A stretch of 64,000 bases of DNA from Tremella fuciformis (Eukaryota > Basidiomycota > Tremellomycetes > Tremellales > Tremellaceae): positions 496,001-560,000 of the forward strand of contig CP136496.1 of NCBI GenBank assembly GCA_032768795.1, in the 5' to 3' direction. This document shows, one piece after another, positions 12,577 through 24,360 of this stretch. Position numbers and translations under genes: made by a program. The notes beneath the pieces are model-generated. The model did no database searches, was not told the DNA's origin, and saw only the letters and a program-made list of their open reading frames with translations. Within the stretch, counting starts at the first letter, position 1. Each line of letters begins with the position of its first letter.

Positions 12577-14107
12577 ATGACCCACCCCCTCTCCTCCTCT
12601 TCTTCTGCCGGCAGCAGCAGCAGCGCCGCGCACGCCTACCCACCTCAGAAGGGGCGCTGGGCACCACTGAGCCCGCGCAGCCTGCTCCGGCCGAGCGTGC
12701 GCCTCAAAACGTCGCTGTGCCTCCTATCGCTGGGCATCATCGCGCTCGTGCTGCTCGCGCTGAACGCGGCGCACCTCGCGCACGCCCCGCCCCCGCGGGC
12801 CAGCGGCGAGGTCGCCACGGCGCCGTCGGACGACTCGCCCGCCAATTCAGGCGCGGGGGTCGATGTTGCCAAAGGCAAGGACGCGCATTTGGTCGAGCAG
12901 GACGTGCAGCGCAGTTTTGAGGAGCCGGATTATGCGCTCTTGAGTGGGGTGCAGCCGAGTCGCATTGGGTGCGATGTGCCGTTGGCTGGGGAGGGGCGGC
13001 AGGGCGAGGAGGGGGTTATGGTGTTTTTAGGGATATTTTCGGGTTACGACAAGAAGGACAGGCGGGATCTGTGAGTCCTCAAACCATTGGGACGGGGAGT
13101 CGAGCTGACACTCTCCTCAGCTATCGCCAGGTCATCGTGCCCGACTTTCCCCCGCACCTCGTGACGGTCAAGTTCATCCTTGGCCTGCCGCCGTACCCCG
13201 ACAAGCCCATCAGCGGCGACGGCGTCTCGCGCTCGGTGCTGCTGGCCAAGCTGAACCAGGAGGCCAAGGAGCACGGCGACATGGTCATCCTCAACGCGGG
13301 TCTCCCCCATATGCTTGTCACGACTAGGGCTGACGCCACGCGCAGATGATCGACAATATCGACCTGGGCAAGACGCACGAGTACTTCAAGTGGGTCGCGC
13401 ACGAGTACGCGGGGCCGGGGCGCGTCAAGGGCCGGCCGCGCTTCGTGATGAAGGCCGACGACGACACGATCCTCGTCATGCCCAATGTCATCTCGGCGTT
13501 CCGGGACCTGGACTGCGCGACGAACGTGTACTGGGGCACGAGCGCCGGGCGCAGTGCGTACTTTAATGATTATTTCCGCGGGCTGGCGTATGCGATGAGC
13601 TGGCCTCTGGTGAGTGGCGTAGCGTCTAGCGTCTCAGACGAGCACTGAGAATGGTAAGGAGGGGCTGACGGAAGGTGTCGTGGATCGGCAACGCGGACAT
13701 GCCCCCCGCGCACACGATCAAGATCGAGGACGCACGCACGGGCCAGTGGTTGCGGCACTTGGACCCCGTCACCGACCCGATAACCCGTATAGATATGGGC
13801 TGGACGATGGGGGACTGGAACCAGCTGGACGTGTCGGTCGAGACGGTCGCGCTGCGTGAGTCGACGACGACTCCGCCTGACTCGTGCCCGGCTGACTTTA
13901 GACTGGTGCAAGCTCGACGAGTGGGTGCGCGAGCAGCACGAGCGCCTGCTGCAGATCTGGGCAGAGGCCGACCGGCCGTATTCCCACGAACACGGCGTGG
14001 CCCCGCGGCTCTCGATAGCCAAGGGACGCTTGACGCCGGAGGAGGCGGCCAAGGAGCATCAGCGGCAGAAGGATCTGGGTTGGGATGTGGATGGGAATCT
14101 GCCGTAG
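12577..14107 (+). CDS. GT31-like (galactosyltransferase family) type II membrane glycosyltransferase
   Basis: 439 residues. Exons: 12577-13070, 13121-13295, 13346-13609, 13675-13855, 13902-14107. One membrane segment follows a Ser/basic cytosolic tail (about residues 47-65, LCLLSLGIIALVLLAL), so the enzyme should be a Golgi type II protein. The catalytic half has the nucleotide-sugar/metal motif MKADDDT (Asp 261-263), as in Galactosyl_T (PF01762) proteins, and NIDLGKTHEYFKW upstream of it. The second intron appears to start with GC (GCGGGT); a GT alternative would break the frame. Acceptor sugar is not predictable; wall or capsule glycan or glycoprotein synthesis is likely. Confidence 0.8.
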
Positions 14108-14233
14108 CCGAGCCGGTGCCCGCTACGGCGCCGGCGAGGCGAGGCAGAGAGGCGGTGAGGGGAGGTGAGGGTAGTCACCGGGCAGCATGCATATGTGGGT
14201 ACAACAGTGTGGTAGGTGTGGTTTGAAAGAGGG

Positions 14234-14645
14234 CTAGAGGGGCTTGGCGGGCAGTTGGGTGGGCAGGATGCCGAATCTGCGCGGAGTCAGCTTGATGTTT
14301 CTAGCTCTACTTGGGGGAAGACCCACCGCTTCTTGATGGTCACGCGGTGTCGGGAAAACTTGTCGTCTGGGGAGAAACGGGCGGGGTGTGCCGACTTGGA
14401 CACTTTGCCCCCTGGCGTGACTTTCTGCGGGTCAGCGGGTCACCCTATGGAACCACTGCCAGTCCTGTCCAGCACGAGGCCGGCTTCTTTTGTCTCGAAG
14501 TACAGCAGCCCGGGGAGAGAAGAACAGGGAGTCGTCGGACCGAGACTCACTTTGAGGGTATATATCCTGCTTGTCAGCTATGTCACGCCACGGAGACGGA
14601 AGCTGACCTGTTCCCATTGGGGTCGAGCGTGTACATGAGGTGCAT
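14234..14645 (-). CDS. NOP10: H/ACA snoRNP protein Nop10
   Basis: 64 residues, assembled from four small exons and not visible as an ORF: 14608-14645, 14551-14566 (16 nt), 14327-14424, 14234-14276. The product begins [13 protein letters not shown] and contains [33 protein letters not shown], matching Nop10 from end to end and in length. Nop10 binds Cbf5 in H/ACA particles that guide pseudouridylation and rRNA processing. All splice sites are GT-AG with branch sites close to CTGAC, and the total is an exact multiple of three. The 126-nt intron shows no clear box C/D or H/ACA guide. Confidence 0.95.
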
Positions 14646-16005
14646 CTTGGCGGTCCTCTTGAGCGTGTCGAAAGAATAGTCAGTCAGTCAGTGAGAGTGA
14701 ATTTTGAACTGGCGTCTAGCAGAGTATTTAATACATCCGCCCATTTAAGCATCCCTTCCCGGAGGGTATCTGTTCAGATGCATAGGCGCCTGAGTCGTTG
14801 GTAGTGATCGTCGCATGCATACCTATGGCCCATGTCGGAGGTACAGGTAGACCGACGGCGAGACGGGACAGACACTGGTCTGGATGGGGTGGTAGATGGT
14901 ATTGCATCACAGGAACGAGGCGGCGAAGAGAGACGGGGAGGGAAGATAAGGGCTACTCTAAGAGGGAGCATGTGGTTCCCCAGCTCTGGTCTGGCGTATC
15001 CGGCGCTCCACGCAAGAGTCCAGCAAGAGTCGCCAAGACATGCATAGAGATGAGATGAGATGAGAGGAGAGGAGACCAGAATGAGTGAGTGTCGGTGTCA
15101 GTGGTGACTGCGCACGTTTCGGTCGAAACGTCGTTCAGCGTAGAAGAGATAGAAGCGCCGCGTTGTCCGCGATTCGCGGGAAGAGCGAGCAGTCAGCAGC
15201 GAGAGGGCAGCGAGCAACCAGGTATTATTCCTGGAATGACTCGGAGAGAAGAGCTGCAAGAGGGGGGAAGGGGAAGAGAGAGAGCGGGGTCTCATCGGGT
15301 GGTTCAGAGCATCGTCTGCCCTGAGTAACTGTAGCTTACCCCTCTTATGCTCTGCTGTTATGCCTCGAGGAGAAAGAGGGTCAATACGAGTACAGGAGCA
15401 TGCATCCAGCTGCAGAGGTTTGACGTCAGCCCTCAAACCTGCTCCTCTTGCTGCTTGCTGCTTGCTGCTTGCTGCTTGCTGGTGGATGGTGAATGCTTGG
15501 TGCTGCGTACGTACACGTACAGCCGGCGACAAGGTAGACTTTTACCAACTACTATCGACCGGTCTCGTTCTATAATCTCGACAGGAGGAGCATAGCAGGA
15601 GTACTGTACAGTAGGGGCGAGCCATCCCAGCCCACTGCCGACGCTGCCGCTGCCGCACCATCTCCTGCTCTCGTCAACCTTGTTCTTCGCTCTTCCAGCC
15701 GACCTCCACACCGCACGCACGCACAGCAAAACAACACCTGCCGCACTACACCCCTCCTCCCTCTTCGCTCATCTTGGCGTAGCATAAGCATCTCGCATTG
15801 AATCAGCATCGGTCATCCTCAAGCAGCTGGGAGTTACTCCGTGCTGCGCCGACTCGCAGTCGCCATCACTGTACCCATCACTGTACCACACACCACACGT
15901 GGCTGTAGCACTGGCGCCTGTCGGCATCCCATCCCTTGCTCCCCGCACATCGCACAGCCGTCATCGGTACATCGATCTCTCTATCAGTGTTCAGTGGGAG
16001 ACACG
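14646..16005. other. Long divergent intergenic region with short repeats
   Basis: 1.36 kb between NOP10 and the gene at 16006. No gene found. It is rich in simple repeats, including GATGA-type repeats near 15050-15076 and CTGCTTG copies near 15451. Part is probably the long 5' leader and promoter of the downstream gene. Confidence 0.5.
15451..15478. repeat. CTGCTTG tandem repeat (4 copies)
   Basis: Four perfect copies of the 7-mer CTGCTTG in a row, with partial copies on both sides, inside the intergenic region upstream of 16006. Confidence 0.85.
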
Positions 16006-19000
16006 ATGGCGGCGTTCATGAGCCAGCTCCAGCCGTTCGAGGAGGTGAGTGACTCCCTTCCAGGTTGTCGTCCTTTGTCCCTACTCCCACCCCATCCACC
16101 GTTCGGACACTGGCTGCTGCGGTGTTCCTATGGCTCGAGCCCTACGAACACCCGCGCCCTGCAGTCCTGGTCTGGTCCGATGGATGCTCGTATCTGGAGG
16201 ATTTGATCGGTTCCAGCGACCACTCCTCTCTATTCTCTATTCTTCTCACCGCCTCGCCTCCCCTTTGTGTGACCCGTCGATCGTTGTCGCTTGCTCCTTT
16301 ACACTGCGCCCTCGCACCTCTTTCTCTTATTGTCACTTGTCTGTCGTGCCACTGCTCCTGCTCCTGCTCCTGCTCCTGCTTCCTCTGTCATCCACGCCTG
16401 ACGCCAGAACCAATCCCCCTCCCCGATCGACGAGGGCAACCCTTACGAGTCCTCCTTCTCGCGCATAGGCTCCCAATCATCGCGCGGCTCGCGCTCACGC
16501 ACGCCCCACTCCCACTCGCCCGAAAACACCCTGCACCGCCAGCTCTCGTCGGCGTCGGGCGACCCCGAGAACCCGCCGCCCGCGTGGAAGCGCAGGCCCT
16601 CACAGTCTCAATCCCAGCCGCGCACATCGCCCACCAGTCTGCCGCAATCACCCACCACCCCTCCCTCCGTCACCGCCAGTGCCGCAGCAGCAGCGGGCCG
16701 CACGCCGTCCCGCTCTCCGTCCGAGTCCATCCCTTCCAGGCGACACCAGAGCCTCGCAATGACCATGGTCGATACGGACCTCCCGCTGCCCGACCTCGGG
16801 CTGCCCAATCCTGCTTTTTCGCGCCGAGGCAGGCTGGGCAACTCGTCGAACCGGAGCTCGATGACGAGCGCCGACCTCGCCTCGCTCAACTCGGAGGAGC
16901 TGTGGGCGCTCGAGATGCCCGACGCGTCCAACCCGTCGCGCCAGGCGTCGGAGCGGCCCCTCGACACGGTGCGCAGGCTCAGCAAGGCCATGGAGCACAC
17001 GCCGTACCACGGCGGCCTGCCCATGGAGGTCATCTGTAAGTTTACTTGACTTTCTGCTCAGATAAGCCTGTCGGATGGCTGACTCGCAGGGCCGCAAGCG
17101 CCGCCCGTCGCGCCCGACATGCTGCCTGCGCGCTCGCAGTCCTACGGCAACGTCGCCGGCCTCAAGCACAGCACCACGCGCCGAGGCTCCGCATGGCGCA
17201 AAGCCTCCGGCAACGGCAACCAGGACGTCATTGCCCAGTCGCAGCCCACCTCGCCTATCGCCCTTCGCAAATCATCCTCCAACCATTCGTCCCAGACCGA
17301 CCTCCCCCTCGCCAAGACCAAGTCCGCCACCATGCTCGCCCGCCCGCCGTCAGTATTCTACTCACGCGACTTTATGACCACGCTCGGGCCGCGCGAGGGC
17401 GGATATGCCGTTGCGGCGCAGATGGCGCCGCACGAAGTGGCCAGTCGGCGGCAGAGCATGGTCGAGCGCCGCGCGCCCATGGCCAAGTCGGCAGGTATGC
17501 GCTGGTCCCTTGATGGCGGGAACGATTTCCTCGGGTATGGCAACTCGTCAGCCGCCACCACCGAGAGCAACCTGTCTACCTATCCGACGCCGGACCCGAG
17601 TCCGCCCGCCAATGTGTCTGAGGAACCGGCGTCTTACCTCCCCGAAGGGGCCTCGCCGCCGGCCAACCCCTCTGCCCCGTCTCCCACCACTGCTCCTGTC
17701 GACCCTACGCCCCCGCGGCTGTCAGATGTCCAGCCCGTCTCGTCCATCCCTGCCAATCCGAGTCCCCTCAGTCAACAAACTCACGCCAAGGACATTCCCC
17801 CACCTCGTGTTGCACCCATATCGGTCCCGCCCATCCCTCAAGCGCAGCAGCAAGTCCAGAAGCCCGAGCTGTCGCCGAAAAAGTCCAAAAGGGAGTTGAA
17901 GCAAGAAGCCAAGCAGGCCGAAAAGGCCGCAGCGGCCCAGGTCGCCAAACAGCGCGCCGACAAGCTACGTGAAGAGGCTATGAAGAAGCAGCAGGCCAAG
18001 GAGGCGGAGATCAAGGCCAAAGAGGAGGCAAAGCGGAAAGAGAAGGAGGCAAAGGCGAGCAAGAAGGCCGAAGAGGCTAGGCGGAAGGTCGAAGAGGCTC
18101 AGAAGCGCGACCAGGAGGCGAAGAAGCGTGCAGAGGACGCACGACGCCGGCAGGAAGCGGCTCGCCTCAAGGCAGAGGCAGATGCGAAAGCTCGTGCAGA
18201 GGCTCAGGCCCGTGTGCGAGCGACCGCCCCTCCGCCTTCCAAGTCGGCGGGGTTGGGCGCGCTTAAGACCGTCAACCTGCCGAATCTGTCCAATCACTCG
18301 TTGCCTTTCCTCAAGTCGCCCACGGCCTCGGCGAATGCGCAGAATTTCCCCTCGGCCACTTCAGTAGGACCTACTGCGGATGCGCCTGTCCCTGCTCCGC
18401 GTCAGCAGCGCTCCCCGCCTCCCGCAGGAGGCGTTTCCGTGACAGCTCTGCCTAATGGAAGCTCGGCATCTCAGCCTCAGCCACCACCGGCCAAAGCGCC
18501 CCAGGTCAGCCGACGCAAGTCGCTTTTTGGCACCTTCAAGAAGAAGCTGTCTGGCATGACCGAAGTCCCGACTCTCTCCCGACAGCCGCCACCTGTTCCC
18601 CCGAAACCTCTCTCCCCTCCTACCGTTTCGGCACCTGCCGTCCCTGCAGCACTGTCCCTCCCTGATTCGTCCTCCACTGGCTCGATATCCGACTTTACCC
18701 CGTCCGTCTCGGCCCCGTCATCAACGCAGTATACTACCCCGCAGCTGCTGGGGTCTGACGTTCCCCTACCTACAGCCACCACTGAGGTCCTCGAGACACC
18801 TCGATCTGCCTCGGGTTTCCAGCCTGACTTGCCGCTTTCTTTGGCCTCGTCCAAGCCTTCTAGCTCCAAAGCTGTGCCGATCCCTACTGCCTCGGACGAC
18901 TCGACTCCTACTCCCCGTCCACCCTCGCCTCGGCGGGCGCAGTCGCACGGCTCCCCAACGACGACCGGACCTAGCGCATATCCGCCACTGTCTAAATCGC

Positions 19001-19428
19001 TCTCGCACGACTCGTCCCGCTCTCTTGCTGGCTCGCCTGCGTCCCTCCGCGTCAAGCCCCCTTCTCTGCGCGGTCCACGACCAATGCCTGGAGTTGGAAA
19101 CTCCAGCCGTAGCCGCGCACCATCCATCGCCACGTCCAGCTTGTCGGACAACCACGCCCATGCTATTCGGCTCGGCCACGAGGTCATCACGCCCAGCACG
19201 TCAGGCGAGTCGAGCATGCTCAGTCAGGTCCTCAGCCACTCTGGCGCCAGCGAGGTCGTTTCCAGTCCGTTCACCTCGGACGACAGTCGGCGATCTAGCG
19301 AGGTGGGATATGGTCTGGGCATCGGGTCGGACTTTATGAAGTCCTCGGAGGACGACAAACCTGCTCGTGGAGATAGCGACGGGAGCAATGAGACTGTGCA
19401 TGCGGACCGGCTGGCGCTGGCCGCGTAA
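16006..19428 (+). CDS. Large low-complexity coiled-coil protein with proline motifs
   Basis: 1001 residues. Exons: 16006-16044, 16408-17035, 17090-19428. The first intron is 363 nt, the longest placed in this window, and contains a (GCTCCT) repeat near 16354. The protein is Ser/Pro-rich with no enzyme domain I recognise. Residues about 487-602 form a Lys/Glu/Ala-rich coiled coil; residues about 715-725 hold PPPVPPKP, a class of SH3-binding motif, followed by short Ser-rich repeats. Such architecture is seen in cortical actin or polarity scaffolds, but that is inference. The start was chosen because its exon splices in frame to the long ORF. Confidence 0.7.
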
Positions 19429-19921
19429 GCAAGGCAGTTTGTATACTAGCAAGGACAATCGACGTCGACTCTTCAGGACAAGATGGGCATTCATTGCATC
19501 ACATCCGCGATCATACTTGGCCGGCGGCGGCACTCGACCCCAACCCAAACAGCAAAACACGATAGATACCACCTAGACGCCCCGCTGCCGCCATCCAATC
19601 CGATTTTATAGTTATATTGTTACGGTTTCATCGTTGTGTGAGTGCTAGTGGGATTGGGACATTGGACTTTTTTATTTTTTCTCGATCTCATTTGTGACGA
19701 AGCCATATTCACGCGGACAATCGTTTTCGTTTTCGTCATGCGTCGTCGTGAGGTGTAGTAGTAGCAGTAGAATGCATGGCAGCTGCGCATCGATCACACT
19801 GAGAGACTGAGGTGAAAGAGGAGAGTGGAGAGTGGGGGAGAGTGGGGAAATGACGAAAATTCAGTAGTCACCGGTCAATAGACTTGTCTTCTCGTCTTTG
19901 TCGAGATTGGGCACTGGCAAG
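19429..19921. other. Intergenic spacer
   Basis: Holds the 3' flank of the coiled-coil gene and the promoter of the pseudouridine synthase. A T-rich run near 19669-19683 may be part of the 3' end region. No gene seen. Confidence 0.4.
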
Positions 19922-22176
19922 ATGGGCGAGGGACCGAGTGAGAGTGGACAGCAGACGCCGCAGGTGGACTATGAAGAAGACAAGTCCCCGGCACTCGACG
20001 CGGCCCTTGCCCAGCTCGCCCTTACCAACGACAATTCAAAGTCAGAGGTGGAAGATGAAGTAGGGGCAGGTCCGTCGACTCTTCCGCTAGGGGGAAAGAA
20101 CGAGGGGAGGAAGGAGAAGAGGAAGAACGGAGAGAATCCCGCGCTGCGATACTGCGAGCCGTACTGGCACCCTTACCGCACCTTCTGCAAAGAGCGGTGA
20201 GTCCGAGTCGGGGCGGGGAAGGGGGGCAGGGAAGCTGACACGAGCTAGGTGGATAGGGAGGCAGTTGCTCGAAGTGGTCAGTACGGAATTCCGGGATCGC
20301 TCCATTGACTATTATGTGAGTTACCTCATCCCCTTCCACCTCGCACTTTGGACGGCTCACCCCAGCGCCACGCCCTCGAGTCCGGCGTCACCCGCGTCAA
20401 CGGCCATATCGCCCACGCCTCGCTGATCCTGCGCAACGGAGACAGGATAGACAACACGGTCCATCGGCACGAACCACCCGTTGCGAATCAGCGCATACTG
20501 GTGTTGCACACTGATAAGTCGCGCGAGTTTGTCGTCATCTCCAAGCCGGGCAGCTTGGTGGGTTTTCCACCCTGCCCCTCTCTGAGAATCTGCACTTGAC
20601 TGGAGTTGTCTGGGGGGGTATGGCTGACGATAGCCTGTACATGCGACGGGGCGGTATTTCAAACATACGGTCTTGGAGCTTTTGCAGGCCGACTATGGCA
20701 TCAAGGCGTACTGCGAGTCTCCCCTCCCCCTTACTCCCCTCACCTTTCACATACCCACCGCCACCGCCTCCAGAGGAGCCGGAGTCGGAGCTGATTGCCA
20801 GCCGTCAACCGCCTGGACAGGCTCACGAGCGGGCTCATGATCCTTGCCTTGTCCGGCAAAGCCGCTTCCCGCCTCGCGAAAGAGTTTGTGGAGGGCAAGG
20901 TGCAGAAGGAGTATGTGGCCAGAGTGAGGGGCGAGTTTCCAGAGTGGGTCCGCCACTCCCACTTCACTCCCTCTGCAGCTTGGATATTGCGAGGTGGACA
21001 AGCTGATGCCTTAGAGGAGAGGTGGTGGTGGACAAGCCGCTCCTTACTGTCGACAGGCAGATGGGGCTGGTCATCGTCACCCCGGACGGCAAGGCGCGTT
21101 CGTCTACCTTAGTCGATGCAAAGCTGACGAGCAGGAAGCAAAGACTATCTTCCGCCGGATGTCGTATGATGCAGAGAGGGATCAGAGCGTCGTACACTGC
21201 AAGCCCGTCACGGGCCGGAGTGCGTCCTTTCCCATACCTACATAGCTCGCTGACGCCCAGCACACCAGATCCGCGTGCATTTGCAGTACCTCGGCTACCC
21301 CATAGCCAACGACCCCCTCTATTCCAATACGGCCGTGTGGGGCCCGCAGGTCGGGCGGGGCGGGGTCGACCTGGTGGACCAAACATCAGAGGATAGTCGC
21401 GCAGCGGCCATTGCCCGACGTGTGGCAGCTGCCTCCGCCTCCGCGTCGTCCAGCCGCCCGCACACGCCGCAAATCCCCAGCGACGAAGATCGGCTGAACG
21501 GCGTCGAGGTCGTACCGGACGGCTGGGTGCGCGGGGGCCGGCTGGTCGACGCGGAGATCGATAGAGAGTTTGACAATATCGACGTGACGTCGCCGATCCG
21601 CCTGAGCGAGCAGGCGCGGCGGATCATTGCCAAGCTGCGGCGTATGCGGGACGAGCAGGAGGACTGGGTCAAGTGCGTCTCGAGCCCCCTCACTCTATTA
21701 CAGCCCAAGTAGGAGCTGACGATAGATGGAAAGAGGTGGTGTTTAGTATGAAATCGGCACAGGACGCGGTGGACCAGGCGGGGCCGCCGCCGCCATTATC
21801 CCAAGTGGCTCAGTCGCGACTGAACAGAGAGGCTAGAGAGGCCTCTGCCTCTGCACCCACGTTGGATGCAGCGGCGCTGCCGCGCGCGCGGCCGCCGCCT
21901 ACGCGCACGAAGGAGCCGCGAGCGGAACCATGGCCGCCCGGCACGCCCTCGCCGCTCAAGGCCCCCGCCTACCTTCCAAAGGGGTTCTGCAAGGACTGCT
22001 TCGTGCCCGTGGCAGACGACCCGGACCCCGAGACGCTGTTCATTTACCTGCACGCGCTGAGATACACGACCGAGAGTCTGGGGGTGTGGGAGACGCCGAT
22101 GCCGCGCTGGGCGGCGGAGCGGTGGGACGGCGAGTGGCGGGGGTGGGCGGATGGCTCTGTCGATTGTGGGCCGTGA
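19922..22176 (+). CDS. RluA-family tRNA pseudouridine synthase (Pus8/Pus9-like)
   Basis: 593 residues. Exons: 19922-20196, 20249-20315, 20366-20557, 20634-20712, 20802-20943, 21015-21093, 21135-21219, 21261-21672, 21726-22176. The family converts tRNA uridine 32 to pseudouridine. Evidence: an S4-like start ([15 protein letters not shown]), the catalytic block [12 protein letters not shown] (Asp about 210), [35 protein letters not shown], and the CKDCFVPV tail seen in fungal members. There is no C-terminal deaminase domain, so it is a synthase only. Introns 4 and 6 begin with GC (GCGAGT, GCGCGT). It ends 77 bases from the convergent MFS gene. Confidence 0.9.
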
Positions 22177-22253
22177 TTTACCCATGCCATGCATCATCTG
22201 CCTGTGCCTACTATAGATCTGAGTGGTCGCCTCGCCCTGGCGGACGGGAACAC

Positions 22254-24360
22254 CTAGTACATCTGCCGGTTGCGCATCTCGACGGGGAGGAACACCATCA
22301 ACAGCGCGCTGAGCCAGATGCCGCCTGCGGCCAACCACAAGATGCCCTCGCTGGCCGTGGCGAGGTAGTGCTCCCCCGCGAACGGGGCGACGATACCGGC
22401 GATGCGGCCGAGGCACGAGAGCATGCCGGATGCGGACCCGCGCCACGCCGTGTCGAACAGCTCGGGCGCGGAGGCGTACAGGACCGCGTTGAAGTACTGC
22501 GGCGTCAGCGTGCGCCAACTCAACGTTGAGCCGGGATGTAGGGGAGAGGACCGGAGACTCACCGTCTGCATGATATACTCGAGCGCGTTGAGGCCGACGT
22601 ACCCCGCGGTCGTCTTGACCTGCGTGTACATGGCCATGCTGAGGCCCTGCATCGCCGCCGAAAACACGAGAGACCACTTGCGGCCGACGAGGGGCAGCTG
22701 GACCGAGACGAGCGCGATGAATGCGCCGAGGATGCCGGGCAGGTAGATGTACACGTACTCGCGGTACGTGTCTGTCACTGTGCCCTGGCCGCTGTCGACG
22801 TTGTTGCGCAAGAGGATGATCGGCAGGTATTGGCCGGCGAGGTTGAACGACCAGTAGTCTGCGCGCGCGTGAGCATGCCCCACACGACCCAAGGAGGGGA
22901 AAAGACCCACCGCCCATGTACGCAAGCGCGAGGAGGACAAACATGAACGTCTGCAGGCTGTTGGTGAATAGGCCCTTGAGGTTGGCGAACGCCCTGAAGA
23001 ACCCGGCCACAACGCTCTTGAACAGGCGCGCCATCGACACGCGCTCTCCGGCGGCAGGGCCATCGCGATGGACGGCCGAGCCGTCGTCGCTCGCCGACTG
23101 GTCGATCTCGGCAAAATGGCCCAGGTTGAGCAGGGGCGGCGGGGCCCTGTTGAACTTGGCAATCTTGTGCAACACGTCGATGGCCTCCTGCTCCCGCCCG
23201 CGGGTGAGGAGGAACTTGGGCGACTCATGGAAGGTGAAGACAAAGTAGCGCAGGAAGAAGATGAGCAGCGTCACTGCGCCGAGGACGATGAGGCAGTATC
23301 GCCAGCCCATGTTGCTGGAGACGGAGCAGCACGCCGCGCCCGCCTCGACGGCGTGGCACGACGGCAGGCTCGTGTCGCCGTTGCCGCAGCGGTAGCGCGC
23401 GGCGGTGCCGTATGCGACGGCGGTGGCGAAGACGACGCCGACGGGCTGCCACATGGACAGGAGGGCGACGAGGAAGCGCCGGTTCTGCGGGAGGAACTCG
23501 AGTGCGATGGTGGCGTCGATGGGGATGTTGCCGCCGAGCCCGAGGGACGACAGGAAGTAGATGCCGCAGATGGCACCGTAGTTGTACTTTGGCGCGGCGA
23601 GCAGGAGCCCGAAGACGGACGTGATGAGGCAGGTGAGGTTGAACGCCCACCGGCGCCCGATCACGTCGACGAGCAGGCCGAAGGCGAAGGCGCCGACGCT
23701 ACACTACATCAGCCCCGCTCTTGCTCTTGCTCGGTGCCAAGAGGACCCACGCGAGGCCCGCGTTGGCGCAGGTGAAGATCAGACCCGTGTTGTCATCCGG
23801 CACGCCCATCTCCTGGTAGATGGCCGAGGCGATGAGGCCGACACCCTGGGCCCATGCGAGGTCGAGAAAGTAGCCGAAGCCGCACAAGAGCCAGATGCAC
23901 TGCTGGTACCGCCCAAAGCCAAACTTGTCGAGCTCACTGACTGTCAGCCCACCTCCTGCACTCTTGACACTTACGCATTGATGAGCGCCGCCTTCTTCTC
24001 AAACGGCGTCATGGGCGCCGCCGCCGTGCCCTTGAGGATACTGGCAAACGACAGCTCGTTCACCTCGACGACATCGACGCCCGGGAGGTCGGGCATGTGC
24101 TGCGCCTCCAGGCGCGCATGGCGGTCGGCATCGTAGGCCTTGTTGTCCTCCGGGACGTCGGTGCGGAAGATGCCATCGTCCACATGGGCTGGAATCCTCG
24201 GCTGAGCGTGGCCGTTCTGTCGCGCCTTTTCCGCGCTGGTCAACGCAGACATCCTGTAGGATCCGTTATCGACTCTCGGACTGCCTAGGAGAGGTTCTTG
24301 CTGGTCTGACGGGCGGGTTGAAGAGGAGGGAGCGGGTCGCCACAGGCTGGCGATGGGCAT
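22254..24360 (-). CDS. MFS transporter (SV2/inorganic-phosphate-like group)
   Basis: 635 residues. Exons in coding order: 23975-24360, 23747-23936, 22911-23703, 22563-22858, 22254-22496. A polar N-terminus of about 110 residues precedes about twelve membrane segments. Diagnostic pieces: ELDKFGFGRYQ, DVIGRRWAFNLTC (MFS loop 2-3 motif), LGLGGNIPIDATIALEFLP, HESPKFLLTRGR (central loop) and MGDYWSFNLAGQYLP. This pattern matches fungal SV2-like MFS carriers; the substrate is unknown. The second intron is 43 nt with donor GTCCTC; its neighbours are certain but this junction is less so. Start chosen at 24360; a second ATG in frame lies at 24252. Confidence 0.82.

Noticed and set aside
16065..17039. 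324-codon plus-strand frame
   Set aside because: Starts inside intron 1 and runs out of frame over exon 2 of the 16006 gene; product is low-complexity.
18477..19217. 246-codon minus-strand open frame
   Set aside because: Antisense to the Ser/Pro-rich coding exon of the 16006 gene; no recognisable domain.
20602..20640. Pseudouridine synthase as a pseudogene because of frame breaks
   Set aside because: All breaks are resolved by introns, two of them GC-AG, giving a complete protein with every family motif.
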